Positions 1 through 10,889 of a stretch of DNA of 64,000 nucleotides are shown here, piece by piece. Every line of letters starts with the position of its first letter. The stretch's first letter is position 1. The notes below the pieces were generated by a model. It was given only the letters and a program-made list of their open reading frames with translations. It did not search any database and was not told where the DNA came from. Origin of the DNA: Phylloscopus collybita (taxonomy: Eukaryota > Chordata > Aves > Passeriformes > Phylloscopidae); NCBI GenBank assembly GCA_027886175.1, contig JAJNNQ010000077.1, positions 2,790,001 through 2,854,000 on the forward strand. The letters run 5' to 3'. The translations under genes were made by a program, and so were the position numbers.

Positions 1-389
1 TATTGAACAAAGCCCTGGTGCCTGTGGGTAGGGATTATGTTAGGGTACAAGGAGCTACTGGCCAAACAGAAAAGGCTTATTTCTGTAAACCCTTAAACTA
101 TAAATTTGGGAAACAGTGGGGTACTCACAAATTTTTATATATGCCAAATTCTCCAAGGGCTCTCCTGGGAAGAGATTTATTGGAGCAACTGCAAGCAATC
201 ATTATGTTTAAGGATGGGGAAGTTTTTCTGGAGGTAAATGATGAACGATATGTGGAAGTGTTAAGCCTGATATTGACAATCATTGAGGTTGAGGAGGAAA
301 TTAGTGAAGAAATAGTAAACCATGTGTTCCCTGGAGTATGGGCTTTCAATGTGCCAGGAAGGGCAAAGAATGCACCTCCCATAAGGTGA
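1..389 (+). pseudogene. pro: ERV protease, C-terminal part
   Basis: The frame from base 3 gives 128 residues and ends in a stop at 387-389. The recognisable part is the end of a retroviral aspartic protease, including an LLGRDLL motif near residues 54-60, which in this family follows the last beta-strands of the fold. The catalytic Asp-Thr/Ser-Gly would lie left of the window. The residues after about 90 are the usual linker into reverse transcriptase. A one-base shift separates this frame from the RT frame that begins near 391. In the family the enzyme cleaves Gag-Pol in the maturing particle; this copy cannot be expressed as a normal polyprotein. Confidence 0.8.
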
Positions 390-390
390 G

Positions 391-1690
391 GTGATTAACC
401 TCAAGGGAGGAAAACGACCAGTCAGGATCAAGCAGTATCCTTTGAGAAAAGAGGATAGGGAAGGAATTAGGCCAGTAATTGAAAATTTCCTACAACTAGG
501 ATTGCTAAAGAAATGCCAATCTGATTTCAACACTCCTATATTACCTGTCCGGAAATCTGACGGGTCATATCGAGGGGTTCAAGACTTACGGGCTGTTAAG
601 AAAATAACAGGATCTCTACCCAATGGTGGCAAATCCATATACTTTGTTGACATGCTTAACACTAGAGTTAACTTGGTTTACTGTTCTAGATCTGAAAGAT
701 GCTTTCTTTTGCCTTCCTCTCCATGAAGCCAGTCCGAAAATTTTTGCCTTTGAATGGGAGAACCCTAAAAGCGGTCGTAAAACTCAGCTCACATGGACAG
801 TGCTTCCCCAGGGGTTCAAGAACTCATCCACTTTGTTTGGGGAACAACTTGCAAAGGACCTAGAGGCCTGGGATGCCCCACCAGAAGAAGAAAAGCTGTT
901 GCAGTATGTGGACAACCTCCTCATAGCCACTCAGACTAAAGAGGCATGTGTGTCATGGACAGTGAGTCCATTAAACTTTTTTGGGGCTCCAGGGGAACAG
1001 GGTGTCAAAGAAGAAGGCTCAGGTGGTGAAGCAAAAGGTAATTTACCTGGGGTACGAAGTTAGTGCTGGACAAAGGACTCTAGGACAAGACAGTAAAGAA
1101 GCAATATGCCAAACCCCACAACCCCAGACAGTGAAAGAACTGTGAACCTTTTTGGGAATGACAGGATGGTGTAGATGGTGGATCTACAACTATGGGCTGC
1201 TCGTCAAACCGCTGTATGCACTCATCGCAAGCAGGAACCAAGATCTCCAGTGGACCAAGGAAGCCACCAGAGCCTTTTCCCAATTAAAGGATGGCCTTAT
1301 ACTGGCCCCAGCCCTAGGACGTCTGGACGTGAGTAAACCATTTTTTCTGTTTTCCCATGAAAAACAAGGGATTGCCCTGGGGATGCTAGAACAGAACCTA
1401 GGCCCATACCAAAGGGCAGTTGCCTACTTATCCAAGCAGCTAGATGCAGCTGCCAAGGGATGGCCAGGGTGCCTCAGGGCTGTAGCACCAGTCATGGTGA
1501 ATATCCAAGAAGCACGTAAATTTACCTTGGGCCAGAAAATGACTGTGCTGGTGTCTCATACAGGGTCTGCAGTACTGGAAGTGAAAAGTGGGCACTGGCT
1601 TTCCTCTCAAAGATTTTTAAAGTACCAAGCCATCATGGTAGAACAAGATGATATGGAAATAGTGGTAATATTATCAACCCAGCTTCTTTT
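391..1690 (+). pseudogene. pol: ERV reverse transcriptase (broken)
   Basis: The fingers region (QYPLRKEDREGI near 430-470) and a VQDLR motif (about 575-592) are in one frame. After a shift near 620 the LDLKDAFF motif (685-710) and an LPQGFKNS motif (about 803-830) follow in another. The catalytic box, normally YVDD in gammaretroviruses, reads YVDN at 905-916: the second metal-binding aspartate has become asparagine, which should abolish polymerase activity even if the frame were whole. A TGA at 1,143-1,145 interrupts the connection domain just before an FLGMTGW motif. The connection continues to about 1,690 with the LSKQLD motif near 1,425-1,442. RT would copy viral RNA to DNA; this copy is dead. 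Confidence 0.88.
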
Positions 1691-1714
1691 CTCAGTGGGA
1701 ATCAAGGAGAACCA

Positions 1715-2182
1715 GTGCAACATGACTGTCTGGAAACCATTGAAGCCACCTACTCCATTTGTCCAGATTTGAAAGACACCCCTTTCAACAACACAGAAAC
1801 TTGGTTTACTGATGGGAGTAGTTATGTCATCAGTGGAAAGCGACATGCTGGGTATGCAGTTACCACCAGTAAAGAGGTAATAGAACCCGGTCCTTTACCA
1901 ACAGATACCTCTGCACAGAAGGCCGAGATAATTGCCCTGACTCGTGCCTTGGAGATGGCAAAAGGGAAGAAAATAAACATCTATACAGACTTGAGATATG
2001 CTTTTGGAGTTGTGCATGCACATGGAGCTATCTGGAAAGAAAGAGGACTATTAAATTCACAAGGGAAGAACATTAAACATGCACAGGAAATGATGAGACT
2101 GTTGGAAACGCTCCGGATGCCTGAGAAAGTAGCAATCAAAGGCACACTAAAGGGTGAGCTCGGAATTGGAAGAGGGAAATGA
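1715..2182 (+). pseudogene. pol: ERV RNase H domain (broken)
   Basis: The frame carries the RNase H active-site blocks in order: FTDGSS (about 1,805-1,822), an AEII block with the catalytic glutamate (about 1,922-1,933), and YTDLRYAFGV (about 1,982-2,011), where TDSRYAF is usual. The last histidine/aspartate block is lost in a shift near 2,150-2,180, and the following frame starts again with a LVDREAKEAA-like stretch. In the family this domain degrades the RNA strand of the RNA-DNA hybrid. It sits directly after the RT connection domain, as expected for a gammaretroviral Pol. Confidence 0.82.
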
Positions 2183-3318
2183 GCTGGTGGACAGAGAGGC
2201 AAAAGAAGCAGCAAAAGGTGAAGTAGCAATTGAAGGAATTTTGATTCCAGATGGACAGATATCCCTTGAAGGTAAGCCAGTATACAGTAAGAAAGATAAG
2301 GAGCTTATTGAGGATCAGAAGGGAACATATAACCAGGAAGGATGGGCCATTACTGAGGAAGGGAAATTGGTTGTCCCTTCTCATATATTATGGCCCTTAG
2401 TAAGAAAGGAACATCAGAAAACACACTGGGGAATGGATGCTCTATATAATTATCTGATTGAAAAGATTACTGCTAGAAATTTGGATGCCACCGTCACTCA
2501 GGTGACCCAGGCAGTGTGATCTTTGCCTCCAGACTAACCCTAAGAATACCTCTAAACCAAAACTTGTTCAAATTTGAAGAGGCCAGGGGCCTGGGCAGCA
2601 ATGACAAATTGACTTTTCAGAACTTCCAAGAAAAGGGGGGTAACGATATTTGCTGGTGTTAACAGATACCTTTTCAGGGTGGCCAGAAGCTTTCCCCACC
2701 AGAACTGCCAAAGCTCGGGAAGTAACCAAAATACTGTTGCAGGAAATAATACCAAGTTTTGGAGTTGCAGCCACAATGTCCCCAGATAGAGGACCACATT
2801 TTATCTCAAAAATAGTGGGCATAAACTGGGAATTACACACTCCATACCATCCTCAGTCTAGTGGCCAAGCAGAGAAAATGAATCATTTAATTAAACAGCA
2901 AATTCTGAAGCTAAGGCAAGAAGTTAATTTGCCCTGGCCCCAATCTCTCCCATTGGCATTGCTAGGGATCCAAACTAAGCCAAGGATTCAAGAAAAGTTA
3001 AGCCTCTTTGAAATGCTTTATGGAAGGCCATAGGGGGTGCAAAAGGGAATCTCTACCCAAGCTGGGGAAGAGACACTGACCACCTATCTGGTGGCCATAA
3101 CTAAACAAGTTAGAAAAATTGGAAAATACGTGGCTGGAACTCAGAGCAGAGGGCTAGATGGACCTGTGCATAATATACAGCCTGGGGATTATGTGTCTGT
3201 TAAATCTTTTACAGACAAAACTCTGGAACCACAGTGGGAAGGACCATTCCAAGTGTTACTTACCACCTTCACTGCAATTAGGATTAAGGAACAGAACGCT
3301 TGGATTCATCATACGTGA
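2154..3318 (+). pseudogene. pol: ERV integrase (frameshifted, internal deletion)
   Basis: The zinc-binding N-domain is present: two histidines in a RKEHQKTH stretch near 2,405-2,430, and the paired cysteines (CDLC) around 2,517-2,528, reached only after a one-base shift. The core keeps its first aspartate (2,611-2,613), a second in SPDRGPHF (2,785-2,787) and a glutamate in SGQAEK (2,872-2,874). The last two are only 28 residues apart instead of the usual 35. Compared with the integrase at 24,275-25,558, seven residues are missing after FISKI. A stop at 3,031-3,033 separates the core from the C-terminal domain (3,037-3,318), which retains QPGDYVSVKS and WEGPFQVLL. Integrase joins viral DNA to the host chromosome; this copy is inactive. 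Confidence 0.87.
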
Positions 3319-3395
3319 GTGAAGAAGGCCCCAAGAGCCCCTTGGAAAGCAACACTGGGTGATAATGAACTGAGACTTAAACTTACTTGGGAAAG

Positions 3396-5475
3396 ATGAA
3401 TGGACTTTGGGTAGAAATGTTAACTTGGAAAGCTGTATCTCTTATGATGGCAGTTATAGCTGTAACCGAAATTAATGCAAGACTGTGTGTGCACCACATA
3501 TTTAGGAGAAATTTTTGTCAGGGAAAGGCTTAGGACGCCTGCTCTCGCAAAATGCTGAACCAGATGCTGAAGGTTACCAGTGCATATGTCTGGGAAGGGA
3601 AAAATGTTTGGGGTTGTGAATATGCATTTGTTCAGGATGGATTCCATGAATCTCACCCAAATCCTATTGAGCTAATTCAAATTGATTCTGCATGCTGTGA
3701 GACCTGCTGATCTACCTGTACTGAATTTAGACTTAAAATAGAGGGATGTGCAATCAAGGTTTATAGCTTGGATTACAATATTACTCAGGATTGTGTTGTA
3801 CCCCAGGATGAGGGGGTAGTAAATCAGCCAACCCAAAAACCAGAGGAGACCACAGCTCATGTTCAAACCACTCCAAGGAAAATGACTCAGCCTATAGTCT
3901 CCAAAATTGGACCCTATGCAATTAAGAAAGTAGGGATCCAAGACTATTACTAAATCCAGAGTGGTCCTTGAAGAGAGTAGAGATGGAAATGCAAGTAAAT
4001 GCTTCTGCCATTTGATCAGAGTGTGCCCCATTCCTTAAAACTTCCTTTATGGATTGGACCATTTGGTTACAGAATCACTTCCAACAAAAGACAGACCTTA
4101 CAGGAGTATTAGGAACAGGACTGGGGATCTTGAATAGAATGGACTCAGAGGTACTAACGAACAAATTGGCTGCAGCTGGCAGTGATGTGATTAAATTACA
4201 ACAACCCTTACAATCTTCTTCACTAGCCCTAGGCACCAGTCAATGGAAACTGTCCAAAATATTACCAGAATGGGAAGGGATACAAGAACAAGACCATAGA
4301 CTAGTAGTAAATGCTATAGGGACAGCTAGTGAGAATATGTCTCTGGCCCTTGGATACATACAAGCACAGTTATGGATGCAATCAGTAGCTGCCTCAATTA
4401 TCAGGGAAGGTAGTGAAGGCACGTTCCCTGCTGAGGTCCGGAGAATTGTTTGGGACCATACTTCTGATTTAGAAAGAGAACTCCAGCCATGGTGGGTCAT
4501 AGTTAACTTCACTTATGATCCTGTAACAAGCATGGTAACGGCCTTTGTTTTAACTATACATAATGCATCAGTGAGTCTGATACACCCAATAGTTGCCTTA
4601 GGACTAAACCATGAAGGAACCATCCTATATCCTTCGAAACACAGGAGGTGGGCACGAAAAGTGGAAGGGAAATGGAGGACATTATGGAGGACAAATGGAG
4701 GACTCTCTTAACATAGAGTCCTGTGCTGTGAGAAGACAATTAGGGTTCATATGTGAAGAGAATATAAACAGTGATCAGGATACCTGTTTGGACACAGAAC
4801 AAAGTATTTGTCACTTTGAAGTACACTCAACCAATCAGACAAGATTTTTGGTGTACATAGGCCAGGGGTGTGTGTGTGTTTCACGACACCATGTCCCACA
4901 ATAATGGTGGATGAACTAGTATTAAAGGAGACCCAAACCAATTTGTGCATCTGCAACTTTGTCAGAATTGAGGGATGTGATTTTCGTACTCAGCACCAAT
5001 AGTATCCCATCATTATAAAGGCAAATCTGACTACTGTGCAAGAAATATCACCTGTGCCCATAGAAATGAATTTGACCTTGGTTAAGCAGCTATTGAGGCA
5101 TGAGGATTTAAAGGAAATTTTGAGAGAAATCATGGATATGGGTAAAAGGACTCTGATTACAATACATCATGACACAGAAACCATATGAAGAGTCTTTAAA
5201 AGGATGAGACACTTTAAAACGTGTCTCCCCATTGGTGGGATACACTTTTTGGATGGTCACCAAGAGCAACTGGGTTCCTTAATGCAATGGTTCATCCAAC
5301 CATTGTTTTACTAATTTTGGTTGGTATAAGTTTGGTCACGTCCATGGCAATGCTTTACTGGAATTGGAGGATGCTGCAACGAATGGCTGTATTAACCACG
5401 TTATCAAAGGTACATGGTAGCACACTAAGGGATGCATGTCGGGGGAACAGAGAAAAGAATTTTTGTATTAAGTAA
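3396..5475 (+). pseudogene. env: ERV envelope glycoprotein relic
   Basis: A likely start ATG at 3,396 is followed by a hydrophobic leader, then cysteine-bearing surface-subunit sequence broken by stops near 3,530, 3,710 and 3,952. The longest frame, 4,049-4,711 (220 residues), is helical and hydrophilic and looks like the heptad region of a transmembrane subunit. A cysteine-rich stretch follows in another frame (about 4,700-4,905). The last frame, 5,221-5,475, holds a tryptophan-rich membrane-proximal segment, a clear transmembrane helix (about residues 24-47) and a short tail. I see no canonical CX6CC motif in readable order, so the env lineage is uncertain although pol is gamma-like. Envelope normally mediates entry; this copy is degenerate. 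Confidence 0.75.
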
Positions 5476-5494
5476 AAGAATTTACTTTTTTTCT

Positions 5495-5860
5495 AGGAAA
5501 GGGAAGACTGAAACAGGGGATTCAAGGGCTTAAGGGAACTTTAGAATAGCTGAGGTAGTATGCATGAACATGTAGAATGAATTATCTCGCTCTCCAAGGA
5601 CTGAAGGAAAGTAGAAAGATAAAGGGGCCCCTTCAAAGGACACCTGGTGCCCATTAAAAGTTGCTGAGGTTGTGAAAATAAGAGGGGGCCCTTTGCAAAA
5701 TTAGATCTCCATATGCATATGCAGATCTGCTGGTTCAGAAGTTCATAAGGAGGAAGACGTTGGTTCCATCATACCTACCAACCCTCCGACTCAATTCGGG
5801 GACCACTGACCCAATAAAAAGACTGAACCACGCAGCTGCAGCTGATTTACATACGAAGCG
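5495..5860 (+). repeat. Polypurine tract and 3' LTR of the old provirus
   Basis: A purine run (AGGAAAGGGAAGAC, 5,495-5,508) is followed at 5,509 by TGAAACAGG, a plausible LTR start. A polyadenylation hexamer AATAAA occurs at about 5,813-5,818. No clean terminal CA or target duplication was found, so the right end is approximate or eroded. Confidence 0.6.
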
Positions 5861-6299
5861 GAGAGTGGGCGGGGACAGGTAATCTTGGGCCTGGCACACA
5901 CTTGAGGGGGGTGTCTGTGTTCAATGTAGAAAAGTAGGAGTTTTACATTGCTAAAAAAATCGGAAGCCCCTGTTTGCCTGAGTGTGGGCAGCTTTCCAAG
6001 CAAAGCAGGTTTCAGGTGAGTGAGGAGAGACAGGATGGGGTTGGAGAATGTGGAGCAAGGTTTTACACACTGGGTCACACCTCAGGACACAGCTTTTCTG
6101 AGCAGGCCTTACTTAGCAGAGACCCTGGATCATTATCAATCACTGAATGCTGCAGTCACCTCTGCTCTAAACAGAGCAGCAATAAAAGAACCCTTTATAA
6201 CAGGAATGTGCATTTCTTAAAAACTCTTTGAAATCTTTCCCCATAATTGTAGCAGGAAACTTCCCTAATGAACTGCAACAGACCAGAGGGAAATCAAGG

Positions 6300-7035
6300 C
6301 ACAGCCATGGTTTGTCAGGACTTGCTTGATCCTAATGACCCCCATGCTGCATTTGGTGCTGAGCCCTCAGGGCCTGAGAGGACATTGCACAAACCTTTCC
6401 AGGAGTCAAAGTCAGAAGAAAAACCCGAAGTGTCTTGAGGCATTCATGGGTTGCACTGAGGTCCATCCCCAACACAGGCTCCTCATGGACTCCTTGGAGG
6501 AGACAACAGGAGGCCAGGATTTTGCACAAAATCTTCTCAGAGACTCAGTGTGGGAAAGAAAATCCAAAGTATCTTAAAAACTTTGAGTATCTCAAAGTAT
6601 TAATGAACCCCACTGAGTGTAGGTGCAAAGGTCTCAAGGGACTCATTAAAGCAGATAATTGGAGGCCAGGATGGCACAAAAACTTCTCAGAGACTCAGTG
6701 CCAAAAGAAAGTTCTTTAAGAAACTTTGAGTACCTTAAAGTATTAATGAGCCCCACTGAGTGTTTTTACTAACTGAGAATCCCAGGGGACTTGTTAAAGT
6801 AGATAACTGGGGGACATGATTTCACAAACTTCTCAGACTCAGGGTCAAAAAAGTTCTTTAAGAAACTTTGAGTACCCTGAAGTACTAATGAGCCCTACTG
6901 AGTGTTGTTACTGACAAAGCCTCTCAAGGGACTAATTACAGCAGATAATTGGAGACCGTGATTGCACAAACCTCTCAGAGACTCCAAGGCAAAAGCCAAA
7001 CCCAAAGTCCTTAAAGAAACCTGCAGTACCTGGGA
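6300..7035 (+). repeat. 143-bp tandem satellite, copy A1
   Basis: Repeated anchors of the form CTTTGAGTAYCTYAAAGTA start at 6,581, 6,724 and 6,867, giving a 143-bp period. Degenerate units flank them at about 6,430 and 7,021. Each unit also carries ATGAGCCCCACTGAGTGT and a GCAGATAATTGGAGGCC stretch. It lies about 2.3 kb upstream of the receptor gene, as in the other two units. Confidence 0.85.
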
Positions 7036-9279
7036 GCAGCAAGGTGACCCCCCAGGGCCATTCCTGACCAGGGCTCCCCAGGGACTCCTTCCAGCACATC
7101 CTTGAGGCCACTGGGCTGTCAGGGGGATGCTGAGGGCAGGACAAGGGGCTGAGAGTGCCCAGCCTCGCTGGGGCTGTGCCAGGAGGCCCCAGGGCCTCAG
7201 GACAAGGTGTCTCCTGACAGCCCTTGGTGGCACAGACCCTGCTGTGTCCCAGGGCACTAAAACTTGGCCTCTCTTTGCCCCCTCCTGGCATCACTGCCTG
7301 CAGTTCTCTGCTCTGCCTGGAGCCTGGGGGCACTTTCTCTGTTGTGTCCCTCAGTGGGACCCATTAAAACTTGCAGAAACTTTGGAGTTGGATTCTGAGT
7401 TGGAGTTCTTGAGAGGTTTCTTCATCTCCCTGTCAGGGACTGATGTTCAGGGCCTCAGCACAGAGCCCCAAGAGGGTCATTAAAGTCCTTGTGCTTTGTC
7501 TGTGCTGATGAGCTGGGCTGGGCTCCTGGCACAGAGGCAGCAGCTCCTGGCAACCAAGAAGAGCTTAAAAACACATTTCTCTTGCTGAGCAGCTCTTCTC
7601 CCAGCCCAGCAGGGCTGGGGCACTGCCTGCAGCCACCCCAGGCACAGCACACAGGCACAGAGAGCTTCAATCACTCAGGGCTGAGAAGGGGCTGAGAAGA
7701 GACCAGGGGAGAATCACTGCCAGCCCTTGGCACAGGAACCTCTGGCTGCAGGACAATGCAGCTGCAGCTCCTGCAGGGATCTCCTCAAGCTGGAACAGCC
7801 CAATGCCTACAGACTCTGTGAGTACAAGTCTCTGAGTATTTCTGCTGAAGGGGAGCTGAAATGCTCATGACGCTCTGACACACAGAGCTTCTGCACACTC
7901 CACAAATTATTTCCAAAGGAAGGATTTATTTTAAAATGGGAACATTTCCTGAGACTTTGTTTTCATTTCTTAATATTAGATAATGGGGGAGAGGGAGAAC
8001 AAATGATAAAGGTATCATTAATTTTGACAAGTCCCTGGGACGTATGAACTCTCAGTGATCAGCAGGTGTGCAGGAGATCCCTGATGTGCTTTCAGCCAGT
8101 CCTCTGCCCATGGACAGCACCAGCATCACCTTTGCTGAGCCCATCAGGCTTAGTCTGAGCTCTCCTTTCTCCAGGGCTGCCAACAGAACCTGGCCCCAGC
8201 CAGTGCCCTGCAAACAGGCAGGGTTCTGTAGGGCCAAGGAGAATGCACAGAGATTTGGGGTCTGGGAGTGCTGGCAGGGAGAGCTCAGGCACAGGGAAAC
8301 CCCTGCAGGAGGAAAATCTACAGGAAACAGAGAGGAGATGAAGCAATGAGAGAAAACAAACCCAGTAATGTTGTGTCAGGGAGAGTTCAGAGATCTCCAC
8401 AGGAGCCCCTCCAGTGCAGCCCCTCCCTCTGAACAAGCCCCCTCCCTCCTGTCCCCCAGCCAAGCCTCTGCCCTCAGGGCTGGAGCTCCAAGGCCTGAAG
8501 CCCCTCTTGTGCAGGCAGAGCTGCAGCAGAGCCCTGGGGCAGCTCTGCAGCCCTGGGCCCAGTTCCCTCTGCAGAGCAGAGGGCTGGGAGCAGCTGCCCG
8601 GCCCTGGGGGGCTCTGGGAGGGGGCACAGCTGGCTCAGGGTGACGCTGTCCCCAGTGCCCGGCTCTGGGCAATGCTGTCAGTGCAGCCAGGGCAGGAGCT
8701 GCATCTCCCTCAGTCCAATGCCAGCACAAGGACACTTGGAAGTCTCCTGGAGATTTCAGTCCAAGCTGGGAGCTTCAATACAAGATGCAAACCTGTCCTG
8801 CAGCATCTTTGTGTTTATCTGAAAGACCCCTGGAGAAAGGCAGAGGTGTTCTGAGACTGAAAATGCTGTTGGGTTGGTGAAATGAGCAACGTGAGTCCTT
8901 GGATACAAAAGTGAGGCTGGGCTGTGGTGGATCCATCTGCTCTCAGCAGTACCTGGGGATTTTTTAGGGAAAACATGGGAAGGTGATCACCCTCCACCTG
9001 AGAAAGGCTAAAGCCCAGGGAACCTCTGAGTAGGTCAGAATGACAGACCATGTCCCCTCACCCCCCACTCATTATTTTGGCTCACAGATCTTGCTCTGTT
9101 CTCCCTGGGAGCCGCAGAACTGCTGAGGGTTTGATTTCCAAGAATACCAGGGAAGATATAGGGGAGCTTAAAAATAAACTTGCAAAACTTAAAACATAAA
9201 AAACTGTCCGTGTGTTCCAGAGGAGGGTGTTTGGAAAATGGCTTTGATTTTGGTTCCAGGTATCTCCTATAACTCTTCA
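7036..9279 (+). other. Non-coding spacer upstream of receptor 1
   Basis: GC-rich spacer shared with A2 and A3. It contains an ATG-initiated open frame of 118 codons (7,127-7,483) that is also open in the other two units. Substitutions between copies fall on replacement and silent sites in roughly neutral proportion, so I do not call it a gene. The rest (7,500-9,279) shows only short chance frames. Any 5' untranslated exons and the promoter of the receptor gene would be expected here, but I cannot place them. Confidence 0.5.
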
Positions 9280-9301
9280 ATGTCCTTTTCTTCATAGACA
9301 G
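9280..9301 (+). promoter_or_regulatory. Probable 3' splice site before receptor 1 coding exon
   Basis: A pyrimidine-rich stretch ending in ATAGACAG lies 23 bases before the start ATG. The same position in units A2 and A3 reads CCATGAACAG. Vertebrate olfactory receptors usually have an intronless coding exon preceded by spliced 5' untranslated exons, so this is the likely acceptor. Confidence 0.5.
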
Positions 9302-9324
9302 GTCCCCATGTGCAGCCAGAGCAA

Positions 9325-10257
9325 ATGTCCAACAGCAGCTCCATCAGCCACTTCCTCCTGCTGGCATTGGCAGACAGGCGGCAGCTGCAGCTCCTGCACT
9401 TCTGCCTCTTCCTGGGCATCTCCCTGGCTGCCCTCCTGGGCAACGGCCTCATCATCAGTGCCGTAGCCTGCGGCCACCACCTGCACAGCCCCATGTTCTT
9501 CTTCCTGCTCAACCTGGCCCTCACTGACCTGGGCTCCATCTGCACCACTATCCCCAAAGCCATGCACAATTCCCTCTGGGACACCAGGAACATCTCCTAC
9601 ACAGGATGTGCTGCACAGGTGTTTTTCTTTGCTTTTTTCATTGGAGCAGAGTTTTCCCTACTGACCATCATGTGCTACGACCGCTACGTGTCCATCTGCA
9701 AACCCCTGCACTACGGGACCCTCCTGGGCAGCAGAGCTTGTGCCCACATGGCAGCAGCTGCCTGGGCCAGTGCCTTTGTCAATGCTCTCCTGCAAACGTC
9801 CAATACATTTTCCCTGCCCCTATGCCATGGCAATGCCCTGGGCCATTTCTTCTGTGAAGTTCCCCAGATCCTCAAGCTCTCCTGCTCACACTCCTACCTC
9901 AGGGAACTTGGGATTATTGTGGTTGGTGCCTGTTTAACTTTTGGTTGTTTTGTGTTCATTGTTTTCTCCTATGTGCAGATCTTCAGGGCTGTGCTGAGGA
10001 TCCCCACTGAGCAGGGACGGCACAAAGCCTTTTCCACCTGCCTCCCTCACCTGGCTGTGGTCTCCCTGTTTATCAGCACTGCAGCCTTTGCCTACCTGAA
10101 GCCCCCCTCCATCTCCTCCCCATCCCTGGATCTAGCAATGACAGTTCTGTACTCAGTGGTGCCTCCAGCCCTGAACCCCCTCATCTACAGCCTGAGGAAC
10201 CAGGAGTTCAAGGCTGCAGTGCAGAGTTTGATGACTGCACTGTTTCAGAAACATTAA
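9325..10257 (+). CDS. Olfactory receptor 1, OR14-like (gamma-c type), intact
   Basis: A 310-residue, seven-transmembrane class A GPCR that should detect odorants in olfactory neuron cilia through the olfactory G protein. The start is the ATG of MSNSSS; the in-frame codon at 9,310 is GTG. Visible family marks: N-glycosylation site at Asn3; Gly-Asn of TM1 (39-40); SPMFFF at the start of TM2 (55-60); Cys95 for the TM3 disulfide; MCYDRY ending TM3 (DRY at 119-121); loop-2 cysteines 167, 177 and 187; KAFSTC before TM6 (234-239); NPLIYSLRNQ in TM7 (284-293). Length is typical of the family and there is no frameshift. It differs from its two paralogues mainly in TM3 and TM5. An out-of-frame ATG lies 17 bases upstream. 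Function is inferred from family; the ligand is unknown. Confidence 0.96.
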   Translation: MSNSSSISHFLLLALADRRQLQLLHFCLFLGISLAALLGNGLIISAVACGHHLHSPMFFFLLNLALTDLGSICTTIPKAMHNSLWDTRNISYTGCAAQVFFFAFFIGAEFSLLTIMCYDRYVSICKPLHYGTLLGSRACAHMAAAAWASAFVNALLQTSNTFSLPLCHGNALGHFFCEVPQILKLSCSHSYLRELGIIVVGACLTFGCFVFIVFSYVQIFRAVLRIPTEQGRHKAFSTCLPHLAVVSLFISTAAFAYLKPPSISSPSLDLAMTVLYSVVPPALNPLIYSLRNQEFKAAVQSLMTALFQKH

Positions 10258-10287
10258 AATGCTTACAAATTTCTGCAAATCACTTGT

Positions 10288-10293
10288 AATAAA
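10288..10293 (+). terminator. Polyadenylation signal AATAAA, receptor 1
   Basis: The canonical hexamer lies 31 bases after the stop codon. It is conserved in position at 36,786 and 50,329 in the other two units, giving very short 3' untranslated regions if used. Confidence 0.7.
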
Positions 10294-10489
10294 AGCCTCC
10301 TTTTATAGTTCTTGTTGGTTTGGTTGTGGATTTCTCCCCTTGTTTCAATTTATTAACATTGTCCACAAAGAAAGGCCATTGTTTGTGCCATTTCTCAATT
10401 TGATTCTCTCCAACTTTGCTGTTGCCCCACACTCTGTCAATGAGGAGCTGTGGTCTCTGTGGCTTTAAAATAAAGGAGTGCCCAGCAAA

Positions 10490-10885
10490 GTTTTCATTGA
10501 AGATCCCCCTTTTGTTCCCTTCTCAGAGTTGCAGCAGCAATGTCTGTGTGCAGAGCTTGGGGCAGGGCAGGGATGGCACAGCAGCTCTGCTCCTGCTGGC
10601 CACACCATTCCTGATCCAGGCCAGGAGCCATTGGCCTTCTTGGCCACCTGGGCACACTGCTGCCTCATGTCCAGCCTGCTGTCCAGCAGTCCCTGCAGGT
10701 CCCTTTCTGCCTGGCTGCTGTCCAGCCACTCTGTCCCCAGCCTGTAGCACTGCAGGGGTTGTTGTGGCCAAAGTGCAGGACCCGGCCCTTGGTCTTGTTC
10801 AAGCTGACATGGTTGGATTTGGGCCCTGGATCCAGCCTGTCCAGGGCCCTGTGCAGAGCCCTCCTGCCCTCCAGCAGATCCACAC
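10490..10885 (-). repeat. CR1 LINE fragment (RT 3' part), A1
   Basis: On the minus strand the translation keeps CR1 reverse-transcriptase C-terminal features (a long [12 protein letters not shown] stretch, then [19 protein letters not shown]) but is truncated. At about 10,885 the sequence jumps from the CCCTCCAGCAGATCCAC point straight to the GCAGGAGAGATGGCC tail. About 1.46 kb present in A2 and A3, including the RT active-site region, is therefore missing here. Confidence 0.75.
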
Positions 10886-10889
10886 TCCC

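Larger units (their letters stand above)
1..5860 (+). mobile_element. Old gammaretrovirus-like endogenous provirus, 3' part (pol-env-LTR)
   Basis: The window opens inside a provirus whose 5' LTR, gag and start of protease lie to the left. The order protease end, RT, RNase H, integrase, env, polypurine tract and 3' LTR is intact. The reading frame is broken many times: shifts near 390, 620, 2,180, 2,515 and 2,640, a stop at 1,143-1,145, and several breaks in env. It cannot make a full Pol or Env. The pol domains resemble gammaretroviruses (class I ERVs). Homology to the neighbouring olfactory-receptor unit begins near 5,883, so the right edge lies between about 5,830 and 5,883. Confidence 0.9.

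Noticed and set aside
7127..7483. 118-codon ATG frame also open at 32,411-32,767 and 45,962-46,318
   Set aside because: Between A1 and A2 I count roughly 13 replacement and 7 silent changes, close to neutral expectation, and no family is recognisable. Shared openness is explained by recent duplication.
9310..9324. Longer receptor start five codons upstream
   Set aside because: The codon at 9,310 (and at 35,808 and 49,351) is GTG. The first in-frame ATG is MSNSSS, the usual start of this receptor type.
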